A DNA stretch of 64,000 nt from Planococcus liqunii (GCF_030413595.1 NZ_CP129238.1:1798001-1862000); one strand, 5' to 3'. Positions 19,683 to 28,469 are shown, counted from the first letter of the stretch. Numbers and translations are program-made. Notes: generated by a model from the letters alone, not told the origin.

Positions 19683-19793
19683 TGTTCACCCTTCTAACGA
19701 GTGGAAGATTCTTATGTTTGCTTAATATTTAGCACCCTTTGGCTTCGGTCTTACTAAAAAATTTTGATGCGATGAATCTAGGGATTTTTTGAA

Positions 19794-20516
19794 TTAAGAA
19801 TTATAGGTCTCCCGGTTAATTCTCACAATATCGTCATGTGTCATTCCAGCTGAGAACTTCTCCATTACTTTATCCCGCTGGATGGGTGCTTTTTCTTTAT
19901 CGGCCTTTTTCAAGGCTTCGACTAATTCTTCTTTTGTCAGTTCGGTGCAGTAGGCAGGAGTTCCAGGCTGCTCTCTCCAGGAATCACTTAACGAACCGCC
20001 ATCCACTGCATCGAAGCCAAGCTCATTCACTACGTCGATCATTACTTGTTTTTGTGATGGGCTATCACCGGCAATTGCCATGGCAATACGGCCTTCCGTG
20101 CCATCAGGAGTCCCTTTATTTTCTAACGTATATGCTAACAGATTGTTGAATGCTTTAATAATGGGCCGACCTAATTGATTTGAAACCCAAACACTTTCAA
20201 CCATTCCATTTTCAATTTCCTTAATCTGATTGTCTCTAAAAGGATAATAGTTGGACGTGTCTGCAATGATGACGTCCTCTCCAACTTGATCGATGATAGG
20301 GCGGATGCTCGGCATGACATGAAGAGGGAGGGAGAGTAGAAGAACGTCAATGTTGGTGATAACCTCTTCGACATCTACAGGTGTTCCTGCAATATCCTTG
20401 CCATCCAGGTGTTCAATATTCCGGGCATCTGCAATTTTAACCTCATGCCCATTTTTAACTAATTTTTTTGAGATGCTTGCCCCTATTGGTCCAGCTCCTA
20501 TGATTCCAAACTTCAT
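19794..20516 (-). CDS. NADPH-dependent F420-reductase-like Rossmann oxidoreductase
   Basis: 240 residues. Dinucleotide-binding loop GIIGAGPIGASISKKL at the N-terminus, LLSLPLHVMPSI, DTSNYYPFRD and KAFNNLLAYTL as in the NADP oxidoreductase/F420-dependent family, and late WREQPGTPAYC. AGGAGGAAG precedes ATG 20516. A TTAG-N4-CTAA operator lies about 90 bp upstream, linking it to the MarR cluster. It might supply reduced cofactor or reduce a product of the monooxygenase; unproven. Confidence 0.85.
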   Translation of the reverse strand: MKFGIIGAGPIGASISKKLVKNGHEVKIADARNIEHLDGKDIAGTPVDVEEVITNIDVLLLSLPLHVMPSIRPIIDQVGEDVIIADTSNYYPFRDNQIKEIENGMVESVWVSNQLGRPIIKAFNNLLAYTLENKGTPDGTEGRIAMAIAGDSPSQKQVMIDVVNELGFDAVDGGSLSDSWREQPGTPAYCTELTKEELVEALKKADKEKAPIQRDKVMEKFSAGMTHDDIVRINRETYNS

Positions 20517-20602
20517 TTTTCTTCCTCCTAGAATATTATTTCACCTATTACTTATCATGTTGGATTAAATCAAGTGAACTGACACTTAGATAACAAATAT
20601 AG

Positions 20603-20614
20603 TTAGTAGGCTAA
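20603..20614. promoter_or_regulatory. TTAG-N4-CTAA operator upstream of the reductase
   Basis: TTAGTAGGCTAA. On the minus strand it sits between a TTACAA -35-like element and TATATT (18-bp spacing), so it overlaps the reductase promoter. Confidence 0.7.
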
Positions 20615-20703
20615 ACAAATTGTAACATAGAATATTACTAAAAAGAAACGCAGACGTTTCAGTGAAATTTATAACTTCAGGTGATTATTTTGATTTATAA
20701 GAA

Positions 20704-20778
20704 ATGATAGTGGACCGTCCATCTACAAAGTACCACTTCGATGTACATCCGAAATACGCAGAAGTTCTAACCAAGTGA
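20704..20778 (+). pseudogene. C-terminal relic of a YjdJ-type acetyltransferase
   Basis: 24 codons: MIVDRPSTKYHFDVHPKYAE plus VLTK and TGA. They align with the C-terminus of the intact YjdJ at 5251-5526 (MIVPLCPFAKHQFEIHPEYA..). The remainder of the gene is gone and there is no ribosome site. Confidence 0.8.
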
Positions 20779-21088
20779 CCATCGTCAAGCCGGGCAATTT
20801 ATAATTGCTAAAACTTTATGGGCTTTAAAATGAACTGGCCCAAAACATAAAATGGTTTAAACCTATCGCAGGACATGTGTACGGTAAATTACTGTGCTCC
20901 TTCTCTGCATCGAGTTGCAGAGAAGGATAGACGATTCGCCCGCTATCCGAGATAAACTTTCATCAAATAAAAACTGCATTCGATTGCCGGATTGATGCCC
21001 GACAATTGAGTGCAGTCCTTAAAGGAGTCTTTGAAATTGAATTTCATTCATATAAGCGGTGTGCGTTAATGAATGCAGCAAAAAGAGA
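20779..21088. other. Intergenic region with two hairpins
   Basis: Contains a perfect 11-bp hairpin CCTTCTCTGCA/TGCAGAGAAGG (20899-20926) lacking a U-tract, and the terminator at 20966-21016. No ORF with a ribosome site. Confidence 0.4.
20966..21016 (-). terminator. Terminator for the XRE-cupin gene
   Basis: On the minus strand, ACTGCACTCAATTGTCGGG pairs with CCGGCAATCGAATGCAGT (G-T pairs allowed) and is followed by TTTTTATTT. Confidence 0.8.
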
Positions 21089-21640
21089 TCAATAAACTTC
21101 TGTGAGTTCAGTGTCTGAATAAACGGAAACCTGGACAACCGCTTTCCCCTCACCAATGTTTTTGACAAAATGAGGCACACAGGCATTCCAGCTGAAAGAA
21201 TCTCCCGCTTCGGCTACGATGGAATCTTCTCCTTGTTCAGCAAGGATTTTTCCTTCAAGGACCAGATGGGACTCCAAGCCTTCATGTGCATTGCTTTCTC
21301 CGGTAGACGCACCAGGAGGAAATTCGACAATCATCATCCGCAAACCTCCGATAGAAGATAAGTGCTCCACCTTCAAACTGTTGTACTTGGAGTAATTTCG
21401 CTCGTCTTTTCTTACAACCCGCATATGCTCCTGTTTTTCCAATAGCAAATAGGGTAGCGGCACCCTCAAATAGTTTGAAATGGTCTGCAGTGTACTAATG
21501 GAAGGGGAACTATTGTTATTTTCGATGTTGCTGACAAAGCCTTTTGACAAACCGGTTTCTTCACACATCTGCGCAATCGTGATTTGCTTGCGGTTGCGTA
21601 TGCTCCGGATTTTCGATCCAATGTCCATTTTTTTCTTCAC
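21089..21640 (-). CDS. XRE family regulator with C-terminal cupin domain
   Basis: 183 residues. N-terminal HTH_3 domain (SKIRSIRNRKQITIAQMCEE to about residue 65) and C-terminal small cupin (EGLESHLVLEGKILAEQGE, HF.. near the end) that likely binds a small ligand. AGAGGTGAAG precedes ATG 21640. It faces the esterase/DoxX operon across a 200-bp gap, so it probably regulates both itself and that operon. Confidence 0.88.
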   Translation of the reverse strand: MKKKMDIGSKIRSIRNRKQITIAQMCEETGLSKGFVSNIENNNSSPSISTLQTISNYLRVPLPYLLLEKQEHMRVVRKDERNYSKYNSLKVEHLSSIGGLRMMIVEFPPGASTGESNAHEGLESHLVLEGKILAEQGEDSIVAEAGDSFSWNACVPHFVKNIGEGKAVVQVSVYSDTELTEVY

Positions 21641-21690
21641 CTCTTATGTTTCATTATAGAGAACTTATTTCTATTTTAGCAAACAAATTG

Positions 21691-21740
21691 TTGACAATCT
21701 AGCAGAAGGTTGTTATCTTATAAGAAATAAAGATTCTTAT
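21691..21740 (+). promoter_or_regulatory. Promoter and operator of the esterase-DoxX operon
   Basis: TTGACA (21691-21696), 17-bp spacer and TATCTT (21714-21719). It is followed at once by the inverted repeat ATAAGAA-N7-TTCTTAT (21720-21740), covering the expected transcription start; a fitting site for the divergent XRE-cupin protein. Confidence 0.7.
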
Positions 21741-21850
21741 TAGAAAACAAAAAGCCGATTGGCTATTTTTTCTGCCTGTAAGTTTATTAATAAGAATAAT
21801 TTATCTCTTAAAGAATTTAAAGAGAACAAGAAAGAGAAAGGATGGTCAAA

Positions 21851-22492
21851 ATGAATGCACCTTTGGCTTTTGAACTAAAAAAGCCCCGTAATGCAGATCC
21901 GGACAGAACTTATCCCGCACTTTTTGTCATGCACGGTATGGGCAGCAATGAAAAAGATATGCTGAATTTGGTGAGTGGACTGGAAGACCATTTTTATATT
22001 TTCAGTATACGCGGCCCAATTGAACGTCCACCTGGATATGCTTTTTTTACAATTGAGCGATTTGGAAAACCCCATCAAGAGGTGTTTCAGGCAGCTGCCG
22101 ATAAAGTTTCGGATTTTATCGGCTGGGCTGAAAGTGAATATCCGCTGGATGCAAGCCGGATTTACTTGCTTGGGTTTAGCCAGGGAGCCATTCTTTCGAT
22201 GGCAATAGGATTGTCTTTGGGAACCCGCATCCGGGGCATTGTTGCTTTGAGTGGGTACATTCCGGAATTTGTTAAAACCGAGTTTCAGCAAAGTTCAATG
22301 GAAGGGCTGTCGCTGTTCATCTCGCACGGAGAACAAGACCCGGCTTTGCCTTTTGAATGGGGACAAACAAGCCGGAATTATTTCCAGGGCTTAGGGGCGG
22401 ATGTGACGTTCAAGAACTATCCGTCAGCACATACTGTATCGCTGCAGAATTATAAGGATTTTGAAAAGTGGCTGCTAGATTCACTGGCATGA
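21851..22492 (+). CDS. Alpha/beta hydrolase, phospholipase/carboxylesterase family
   Basis: About 213 residues. Catalytic triad visible: Ser in LLGFSQGAILS, Asp in SHGEQDPALPFEWG and His in YPSAHTVS; LFVMHGMGSNEKDM forms the oxyanion region. The ribosome site AAAGG sits against ATG 21842, so ATG 21851 is the better start. The pairing with a DoxX gene resembles the mhqD-mhqP arrangement of quinone-resistance loci in Bacillus; the true substrate is unknown. Confidence 0.85.
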   Translation: MNAPLAFELKKPRNADPDRTYPALFVMHGMGSNEKDMLNLVSGLEDHFYIFSIRGPIERPPGYAFFTIERFGKPHQEVFQAAADKVSDFIGWAESEYPLDASRIYLLGFSQGAILSMAIGLSLGTRIRGIVALSGYIPEFVKTEFQQSSMEGLSLFISHGEQDPALPFEWGQTSRNYFQGLGADVTFKNYPSAHTVSLQNYKDFEKWLLDSLA

Positions 22493-22523
22493 CCCAAAAG
22501 AGCTAATAGAGGAGGAAATTATT

Positions 22524-22955
22524 ATGTCAAATAAAGTAGAAGCAAGCACTGTATTGTTGCGTGTTGTATTGGGAATCAGTTTCTTTGTCCACGGATTGGT
22601 GAAATTTCAAGGAGGGATCGGCAATACTGCAGGATGGTTCGACAGCATCGGCATCCCTGGATCTTTGGCATATGCTGTGGCTTTAATTGAAATGATAGGT
22701 GGATTTGCATTGATCATTGGACTGGGTACACGCATCGTCTCCGCATTGTTGGCAGTGGTGATGCTTGGCGCAATTTTCACAGCAAAATTGCCGGCAGGAT
22801 TCTTAGGCGACGGTGTGGGAGCAGGATATGAACTGGACATTGCTTTCATGGCAATCGCTATTTTCCTTGCAGTGAACGGCAGTAGAATGCTGGCAGTAGA
22901 TGGCATCATTTCAAAAACACAGCAACACAAACAGGAATCTAGCCAGTCAGTTTAA
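22524..22955 (+). CDS. DoxX family membrane protein (MhqP-like)
   Basis: 143 residues with four hydrophobic helices and the DoxX pattern LLRVVLGISFFVHGLVKFQGG and AVALIEMIGGFALIIGLGTR. AGAGGAGG precedes ATG 22524. Located 31 bp after the esterase gene and ends at a strong terminator, so the two form an operon. DoxX proteins are linked to quinone and thiol stress; the mechanism is unresolved. Confidence 0.88.
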   Translation: MSNKVEASTVLLRVVLGISFFVHGLVKFQGGIGNTAGWFDSIGIPGSLAYAVALIEMIGGFALIIGLGTRIVSALLAVVMLGAIFTAKLPAGFLGDGVGAGYELDIAFMAIAIFLAVNGSRMLAVDGIISKTQQHKQESSQSV

Positions 22956-22967
22956 TGGCTATAAAAG

Positions 22968-23018
22968 AAAAGGCATTTCCGGTTACCGTAAAGGTAGCGT
23001 GGAAATGCCTTTTCTTTT
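22968..23018. terminator. Terminator after doxX
   Basis: AAAAGGCATTTCC/GGAAATGCCTTTT 13-bp perfect stem with a 20-nt loop, followed by CTTTTGG. Confidence 0.85.
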
Positions 23019-23194
23019 GGTATTTTTGAATTTACGAATAGATCAACTGATAAATTCAATCTCGTTGATACATTCAAGTGACTTCAATAATGGATAAATA
23101 TGCTAAAGTGAAAAAAGGTAACATATAGCTAAAGGAGAATAGAAAATATACTTACTTGGATGTTAAAAGGATATATGCACACTAGGAGGAGAAA

Positions 23195-23860
23195 ACGACG
23201 GAACAGTTAATAGAAAAACTCTTAAGTTGGATCAGCCTGGCGAATAAACCAATTGTAATCGGCGTTTCCGGGCATGGCGCTGCCGGAAAAACGACGTTCA
23301 CAAATCGGCTTCTGAACCTGATGGATGAAAAAAAGGTCAATTACCTGAACACCGATCCGTATATTGTGAGTTCACAAGTCCGTAAGCACACCACTATCGA
23401 CTATTCCTATCAAAACGAAAATCATCGGTATAAAATGACCGCCTGCCATCCGGCAGCGCATCATCTGCCTTCCCTAGAAAGAGACGTCCAGATGATAAGG
23501 AATGGGATGGATGTATATACGATAGCTACGCATTACAAACAAAGCGAGTTTCTCTCTTCCAAGAATAACGTGACGATCGTAGAAGGGATGAGTGCGGCGT
23601 TTATTGATCCCGCTTTATTTGATGTGAAAATTTACTTCTATACAGATGGCGAAACAGAATTCAGGAGACGGTCGGGTCGTGATGTGATTGAAAGAGGAAC
23701 CGAAATTAATTATCTAAGACAGTCCCATGAAGAACGCCGGATACAATATGAACTGTTTATGCATCCTTATAGCCGGCATTTCGATATTATCATCAAAACG
23801 ACCGATGAACAGACAAGCGTAGAAAAAGCTGTCTTTGATTTCAAATGGAACTCCCAGTAA
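23195..23860 (+). CDS. Uridine kinase-like P-loop kinase with apparent ACG start
   Basis: About 221 residues. P-loop GVSGHGAAGKTTFTNRLL, then LNTDPYIVSS, TIVEGMSAAF and RRSGRDVIERG match the uridine-kinase-like family. The first ATG (23321) lies after the P-loop, so it cannot be the true start. The frame opens only after TAG 23183, and the sole codons near the AGGAGGAG ribosome site are ACG 23195 and 23198. A family-like start would be MTEQLIEKLL, so ACG 23195 seems to stand for ATG. Either rare initiation or a start-codon mutation. Confidence 0.75.
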   Translation, partial: TTEQLIEKLLSWISLANKPIVIGVSGHGAAGKTTFTNRLLNLMDEKKVNYLNTDPYIVSSQVRKHTTIDYSYQNENHRYKMTACHPAAHHLPSLERDVQMIRNGMDVYTIATHYKQSEFLSSKNNVTIVEGMSAAFIDPALFDVKIYFYTDGETEFRRRSGRDVIERGTEINYLRQSHEERRIQYELFMHPYSRHFDIIIKTTDEQTSVEKAVFDFKWNSQ

Positions 23861-23936
23861 CTTAAGAACAAAACAGCAGAGTGTAGTTGGATATAATAAG
23901 AAATAAATCAAAATAATCACGAGGGAGCAATGAAGG

Positions 23937-24398
23937 ATGACTTCCTATCAAATAAAAAAACTAATAATCGAAGATTATCATAAATGCAGTAATATTTGGG
24001 AGATGGAAAAGAATCCAAAGATGACTGTGGCGTTTTATGACGAGTTAGTCAGTGGAAACCGAATTACTTTTATTTATTTAGTGAATGATGAGTTTGTAGG
24101 GGAAGGTTCTTTGGTTCTTCAAAACAATGATCCAGCGTACACAATCCCTGGTAAACGAATTTACCTGTCTCATATGATTGTTAAAGAAGAGTATCGGAAT
24201 CGTGGAATAGGCGGCATTATTGCAGATTATTTGATTGATCATGCGAAAAAAATTGGTTATGCAGAAGTTTCACTCGGTGTAGACACAGATAACTTAAACG
24301 CAAGACATCTTTACGAGAAGAAGGGGTTTACAAATATTTTATATCATGGCGAAGATGAATACGGGGAATTTGTAAAGCTTTTAAAGAAACTAACTTAA
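23937..24398 (+). CDS. GNAT family N-acetyltransferase
   Basis: 153 residues. Acetyl-CoA loop EYRNRGIGGIIADYL follows LSHMIV; the C-terminal NLNARHLYEKKGF block is typical. GAGGGAG precedes ATG 23937. Monocistronic; substrate unknown. Confidence 0.87.
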   Translation: MTSYQIKKLIIEDYHKCSNIWEMEKNPKMTVAFYDELVSGNRITFIYLVNDEFVGEGSLVLQNNDPAYTIPGKRIYLSHMIVKEEYRNRGIGGIIADYLIDHAKKIGYAEVSLGVDTDNLNARHLYEKKGFTNILYHGEDEYGEFVKLLKKLT

Positions 24399-24524
24399 AG
24401 CATATACACATTTTGATTTTCCGAACTTCATTTTCTTACTAAAAAAATGAAGTTTACATCTCCTTAATGAAATTTATAACCTGTTAAACCGGAATTACAA
24501 GACGACAATCAGGAGGAACAGACT

Positions 24525-24836
24525 ATGCCAACACAAGAGTGGGAAAATCGGATGGATGACGGGGACGACCTGTTTTCAACAGAAAGTATAGCGGCAGCTG
24601 AAAAAGTGCTTCAGTCTTATATTGATGGAATTTCTCGGCTTCAAGAACCGACCGAAGAAGAACTGATGGAAAAAGTGAAAGAAGTGGTTCTTCGCTTGAA
24701 TGCAGTGAATGAAGAATACAACTTCTTCATTGAGACTTTAGAGCGGGAAGAACTCTGTGAATTCATCATGGAACATGCAAAGAAAGCCGGTTTGGTTGCC
24801 GATGAAGACATTACCGAAGAATGGCGGGAGTGGTAA
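24525..24836 (+). CDS. Small acidic protein of unknown function
   Basis: 103 residues, strongly acidic, helical, no membrane segment: EEELMEKVKEVVLRLNAVN and LEREELCEFIMEHAKKAG. CAGGAGGA precedes ATG 24525. Some Bacillales genes keep a similar protein, but I cannot name it. A clearly related, broken copy lies at 27442-27570. Confidence 0.7.
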   Translation: MPTQEWENRMDDGDDLFSTESIAAAEKVLQSYIDGISRLQEPTEEELMEKVKEVVLRLNAVNEEYNFFIETLEREELCEFIMEHAKKAGLVADEDITEEWREW

Positions 24837-25359
24837 GGAAATTCCATAAGGATAGATAAATACTTTTTAAGAAAACAGAAAGACCTTAGTAAAACAGTTG
24901 ATATGCCTGGATTAACAAAGACATTGCCTCTGCTAGACCTAAAATTAGAACGAAGAAAAGACTTGTTTAGCAGCAATTCTTTTCCCCGTTTATTTGTATA
25001 GTTTAGCTTGCGAGTGCAGACAATGGCAGCACATTAATTCCTGATTTATGCATGTTCAATGAAACTCTTTCACACGGGCATTACCGCCTTGCCTAGTTCA
25101 CTTGGATTAGTTAGAGCGTTTTATCAGCTGGTATCTCAAGAGTTCTCCAATGATCTTAAATTAAAAAAAGGAGAGAGCAAGTTCTGCTCCTCCCTTTAGT
25201 TTGTGAATACTTCCCAATCGACGGTGTATATTCGATTGTTGATAAAAAGGCGAGACTATGTTGCAAAAGTCTTGAGTGCTTTGAAGAAGTTCCAGCTCTT
25301 CAAATGTGAAATCCAGGGAAAGTTAGGATGGAGTTAATGGTTGATATGGGGTTAGGTTC
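24837..25359. other. Gene-free stretch
   Basis: About 520 bp. Only a terminator-like hairpin at 25166-25198 is seen; no ORF with a ribosome site. Confidence 0.35.
25166..25198 (+). terminator. Terminator-like hairpin
   Basis: AAAGGAGAGAGCA pairs imperfectly with TGCTCCTCCCTTT around loop AGTTC. A related sequence (GGAAGAGA...TCTCTTCC with AGATCAAGTTCT in the loop) is at 28561-28602. Confidence 0.55.
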
Positions 25360-25785
25360 TTAATCGCCACTTCCCGTCTTATCATTCGCCAACTCTTCTA
25401 TAAAATCGTAAGCAATTGCTTCAGTTTCTGCTTTGTAGAAAAAACCCTGGTATTTTACCGTATCGCTTGAATGGATGACCAAGTCTTCCATTACTTCTCC
25501 CTCATTATCTAAAAAGATCGTTCTATAACCAAATTCCTTCTCTCCGATTGAAGGGACTCCTTTTTGAAAAGTGATGTTGTTCAAATCGTCGACAAGGTAC
25601 CGGATGTCGCTTTCTTCCGTGATCTCTGTTAATTTTACCGAGTTTCCATTCAAAATTTCTATTTCAGCTATTTGGGCGGATTCTAAATCTAAAATTTTAT
25701 TGGGAAGATAAGTCCATGCAAAAAGCAGGAGTAATAATAGTGGAACCGCGATGAAAAGGCGTTCCATCCCCCTTATTGTCTTCAT
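25360..25785 (-). CDS. Membrane-anchored protein of unknown function
   Basis: 141 residues. One N-terminal hydrophobic helix (about 9-26) without a lipobox, then an extracytoplasmic domain with ILNGNSVKLTEITEESDIRY reminiscent of small Bacillus secreted domains. AAGGAGG precedes ATG 25785. Lies 93 bp downstream of the GNAT gene on the same strand, perhaps co-transcribed. No function assigned. Confidence 0.7.
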   Translation of the reverse strand: MKTIRGMERLFIAVPLLLLLLFAWTYLPNKILDLESAQIAEIEILNGNSVKLTEITEESDIRYLVDDLNNITFQKGVPSIGEKEFGYRTIFLDNEGEVMEDLVIHSSDTVKYQGFFYKAETEAIAYDFIEELANDKTGSGD

Positions 25786-25878
25786 AGTAGTTGCCTCCTT
25801 ACAGCATAGTGGCCATTACAGATTTGTTTAGTATAATCAAGCAATCCGGAAGCATTGGCAATGATTGCACGGCTCCCC

Positions 25879-26427
25879 TTATACACAGCTTTCATAGTGG
25901 GCCAAAGAAGTTCCAGTGCGCGGCGAAAAGCAGGGTACAGTTGTGAATCGCTGGATCGGCCCCTCCCAATCATCTTTACGGATTTCTGCGTAGTTTCCCT
26001 GTGTATACGAAGAAATGACTTGACGCCAAAATCTTTGTGCAGGAAGGTTAGCCTCCAACTCCGCAACTTCCCAGTTTCCAGGATATAAATCGAATAAGTA
26101 GCATGCTGCTTGTTTCCCGATGCCTTCTTTGCGGTATTTTTTAAGGATAAAGAATTCATTGATTTTGAAGTAGGATGAACGATGCACCCCCTCCAAAGCA
26201 ATCTCTCTCACTAAGGCAAAACCCGCAAGTTTTCCGTCAGCTTTTATAAAAAATGGAAAGTGCCCCGGAACTGTCCAATAATAGTCAAGGTACTTGTATC
26301 CATAAACTCCGTCTTCGTTTACATCTTCAGATTCAAATTCCGAGAAATCGTATTGGTACAACTCCAGCAAGCTTTGCATAGCATCTCTTTGGGCCAATGC
26401 GGCCTGTATGATTTCAATTTTCATCAT
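25879..26427 (-). CDS. GNAT family N-acetyltransferase
   Basis: 182 residues. Loop KKYRKEGIGKQAACYLFD after FKINEFFIL, and LPAQRFWRQVISSYTQG near the C-terminus, as in a common GNAT subgroup. CGGAGG precedes two adjacent ATGs (26427, 26424). An out-of-frame ORF at 25782-26201 is its shadow. The tail after WEGPIQRF is longer than usual. Confidence 0.85.
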   Translation of the reverse strand: MMKIEIIQAALAQRDAMQSLLELYQYDFSEFESEDVNEDGVYGYKYLDYYWTVPGHFPFFIKADGKLAGFALVREIALEGVHRSSYFKINEFFILKKYRKEGIGKQAACYLFDLYPGNWEVAELEANLPAQRFWRQVISSYTQGNYAEIRKDDWEGPIQRFTTVPCFSPRTGTSLAHYESCV

Positions 26428-26862
26428 TCATCCTCCGTTCGTTCTGGCTAGCAGGCTTTTATATTTATGAAAACCGTTCCAATCCTTTAACTTAAAACGA
26501 CTTTACCGGAAAGAAATGAAATCTAGATGAAAATTGAGCTGGGAAAAATTCTTTGCTAAGAAAAAGTACCGATTGAATGAAGTTTGCATTGGTTTATAGT
26601 GAAAGTAAGGCTTCAACTTTAAATGGCAGATCAAAAATACAAGATATGTCTGAAATTAGGAGAAATTATTGAAGCAGAGGATTTTCTTTATTAGAGGGGC
26701 AGCACGATGGCACTCCAAGGACTGTTTGAACACCGGACAACTAAGGTAAAAGTAGTGGCTATCTTAGTTCAGGCCATTTGCAGGGTTAACTCATGGATTT
26801 AAAGTTAATATTTAGGGGATAATTTGTGAAACTGGATGAAACATTTAGGAAGGAGGAGTTTT
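26428..26862. other. Intergenic region
   Basis: About 430 bp. A short frame starting ATG 26707 (MALQGLFEHRTTK..., 32 codons) has no ribosome site and may be a relic. Nothing else recognised. Confidence 0.3.
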
Positions 26863-27153
26863 TTGTTTTCTAAAGTTAAATTCATTGCTTCAACAGCTAT
26901 TTTGACTGGACTTGTTCTTCTTCTTGCAAAAGTTGATGAAACCTTCAATTTATACAATGCTCCTTACATATTAATTATCGCGGGCTTGATTATGTTGGTA
27001 ATTTCATCGCTGGCTACTAATAAAGAAAAAAGTTTGTTATGTAGAATTGGCTTACATAGATTCGAGCAAGTGGGGCGAGATAACGAAGCAGCATTATTTA
27101 TCTACAGATGCAAACGATGTGGACAGGAAAAGAACGTAATAAAAGCATTTTAA
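26863..27153 (+). CDS. Small membrane protein with C-terminal zinc-ribbon-like tail
   Basis: 96 residues from TTG 26863, with AAGGAGG upstream (the ATG at 26836 precedes the ribosome site). Two hydrophobic helices, then a cytoplasmic tail with CRIGLHRFEQ and YRCKRCGQEK. The Cys/His set (C..H, C-x2-C) suggests a metal-binding knuckle. Function unknown. Confidence 0.65.
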   Translation: MFSKVKFIASTAILTGLVLLLAKVDETFNLYNAPYILIIAGLIMLVISSLATNKEKSLLCRIGLHRFEQVGRDNEAALFIYRCKRCGQEKNVIKAF

Positions 27154-27441
27154 TCGGCTGGATTTTATTTGAGACCAAATTTTAAATGCATTGTATTTCT
27201 TTTTGATTCGAATGCTACACAGCAGCAATTAAGTCCTGTTCATTTACTTGTGTTGAACGATTGGAAATGAAGACAATTATTAAAGGTCGCGAAGCTTGAT
27301 TCTTTCTCCTTAATAAGGATTAATCCCATCGGCAGAAAGAAGTGACTTCTGTCCAAGACCATCCCTTGTATATAGAGCTCAAATCAGGAGAACACTGAAG
27401 AGGTTCCGAAAAACACAAATAGCCAAGCACCGCTATTACTT
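27154..27441. other. Gene-free stretch
   Basis: About 290 bp without a credible ORF, followed by the relic at 27442. Confidence 0.3.
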
Positions 27442-27570
27442 ATGCAAGGGTGGAGAATAAGGACGGGAGAAGGAGATGACGAGTTTTCTTAAGAGAATGT
27501 AGCGGCAGCGGCAGCCGAAACCGCACCCCAAGGCTATATGATGGGACTCTTCTGCCTTCAAAAGCTATCC
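27442..27570 (+). pseudogene. Relic of a paralogue of the acidic protein at 24525
   Basis: Frame from ATG 27442: MQGWRIRTGEGDDEFS-stop-ENVAAA..ETAPQGYMMG. This aligns with MPTQEWENRMDDGDDLFS and TESIAAAEKVLQSYIDG of the intact gene. A TAA interrupts it at codon 17 and the C-terminal half is missing. Confidence 0.75.
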
Positions 27571-27608
27571 CATAAAAATTAAAACTTATTAGAGGAGAGG
27601 CCAGAAAG

Positions 27609-28073
27609 ATGAGCATAGAACATGAATTTTGCTTAGTACCTAAAACAGTGAATTATTTTGAACGGATTATGAGCGGAGAAAAAGATTCTAATACGATTGA
27701 CTCCATAACCATTCCAGACGACTTGATTCAATACATAAGGGATTCGTTGAACTGGATTCCAAGTAAGAATCCAGCCAAATCGATGACAAGAGAAGAAAAA
27801 GGAATAAATTATCATGGAATCACCCTTTTTGATCAAACATCGGCAGCCGTTATGAAAAATGTTTTGGCCGCTTGGCACAATTTGTTTACAAATTCTCCTG
27901 AAAAACTGGAGTTGACTGGAGAGTTTGTGCTTTCTTCCAAGAAAAATACGTTGGGTGAATATGAAGGTTTAATTTTCAATAGAAATGACGTTCTTGCTTT
28001 ACTCGAAAGGTTGATTTCTATGATTGACAGGTTGAAAGAAGAGAACCTCTTTCTTTACCATTTGGGAATATGA
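27609..28073 (+). CDS. Protein of unknown function
   Basis: 154 residues, soluble, no signal peptide. Blocks ITIPDDLIQYIRDSLNWIPS, NYHGITLFDQTSAAVMKNVL and NRNDVLALLERLISMIDR. AGGAGAGG precedes ATG 27609. I do not recognise the family. It lies just after the relic of the acidic-protein paralogue. Confidence 0.65.
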   Translation: MSIEHEFCLVPKTVNYFERIMSGEKDSNTIDSITIPDDLIQYIRDSLNWIPSKNPAKSMTREEKGINYHGITLFDQTSAAVMKNVLAAWHNLFTNSPEKLELTGEFVLSSKKNTLGEYEGLIFNRNDVLALLERLISMIDRLKEENLFLYHLGI

Positions 28074-28145
28074 ATTAGAGTGTAACTTATTGGTATTTAC
28101 TTCTCATTCATTATTTAACTTAAAAATTAGTCAAGAGAGATAAAT

Positions 28146-28469
28146 TTGCACCCGACATTCCTGGGAGTCATCCTTTTTTCTTTATTGATTTCTTCTCTAA
28201 TAAGTTATGTGATGGCAAAAACAACAGCAAACAAATGGACAAGAATTTTGGCAGTTTTTTGCTTAAATGCACTTATCCTTTCGATAGCTTCAGCTTATCT
28301 TTACAAACTGGATGTTCAAACTTTTCATAAACAGACAGAAGGTTTGTTTGAATCATTAGGCATAGGGACACTGCTATATTTCATTCCAATAAATACGTTC
28401 GTAAATCTTCTTATTATGGAGTTCTTTATAAATAAAAGAAATCGTTTAGCTGATGGGCGCTCAAACTGA
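28146..28469 (+). CDS. Small membrane protein of unknown function
   Basis: 107 residues from TTG 28146 (AAGAGAG upstream). Three hydrophobic segments and a basic C-terminus (NKRNRLADGR). No recognised family. Confidence 0.55.
   Translation: MHPTFLGVILFSLLISSLISYVMAKTTANKWTRILAVFCLNALILSIASAYLYKLDVQTFHKQTEGLFESLGIGTLLYFIPINTFVNLLIMEFFINKRNRLADGRSN

Noticed and set aside
20899..20926. Perfect 11-bp hairpin as a terminator
   Set aside because: No U-tract on either strand; kept only as a mention in the intergenic note.
25782..26201. 139-codon minus-strand frame
   Set aside because: Shadow of the GNAT gene 25879-26427, whose frame carries the acetyl-CoA motif and ribosome site.
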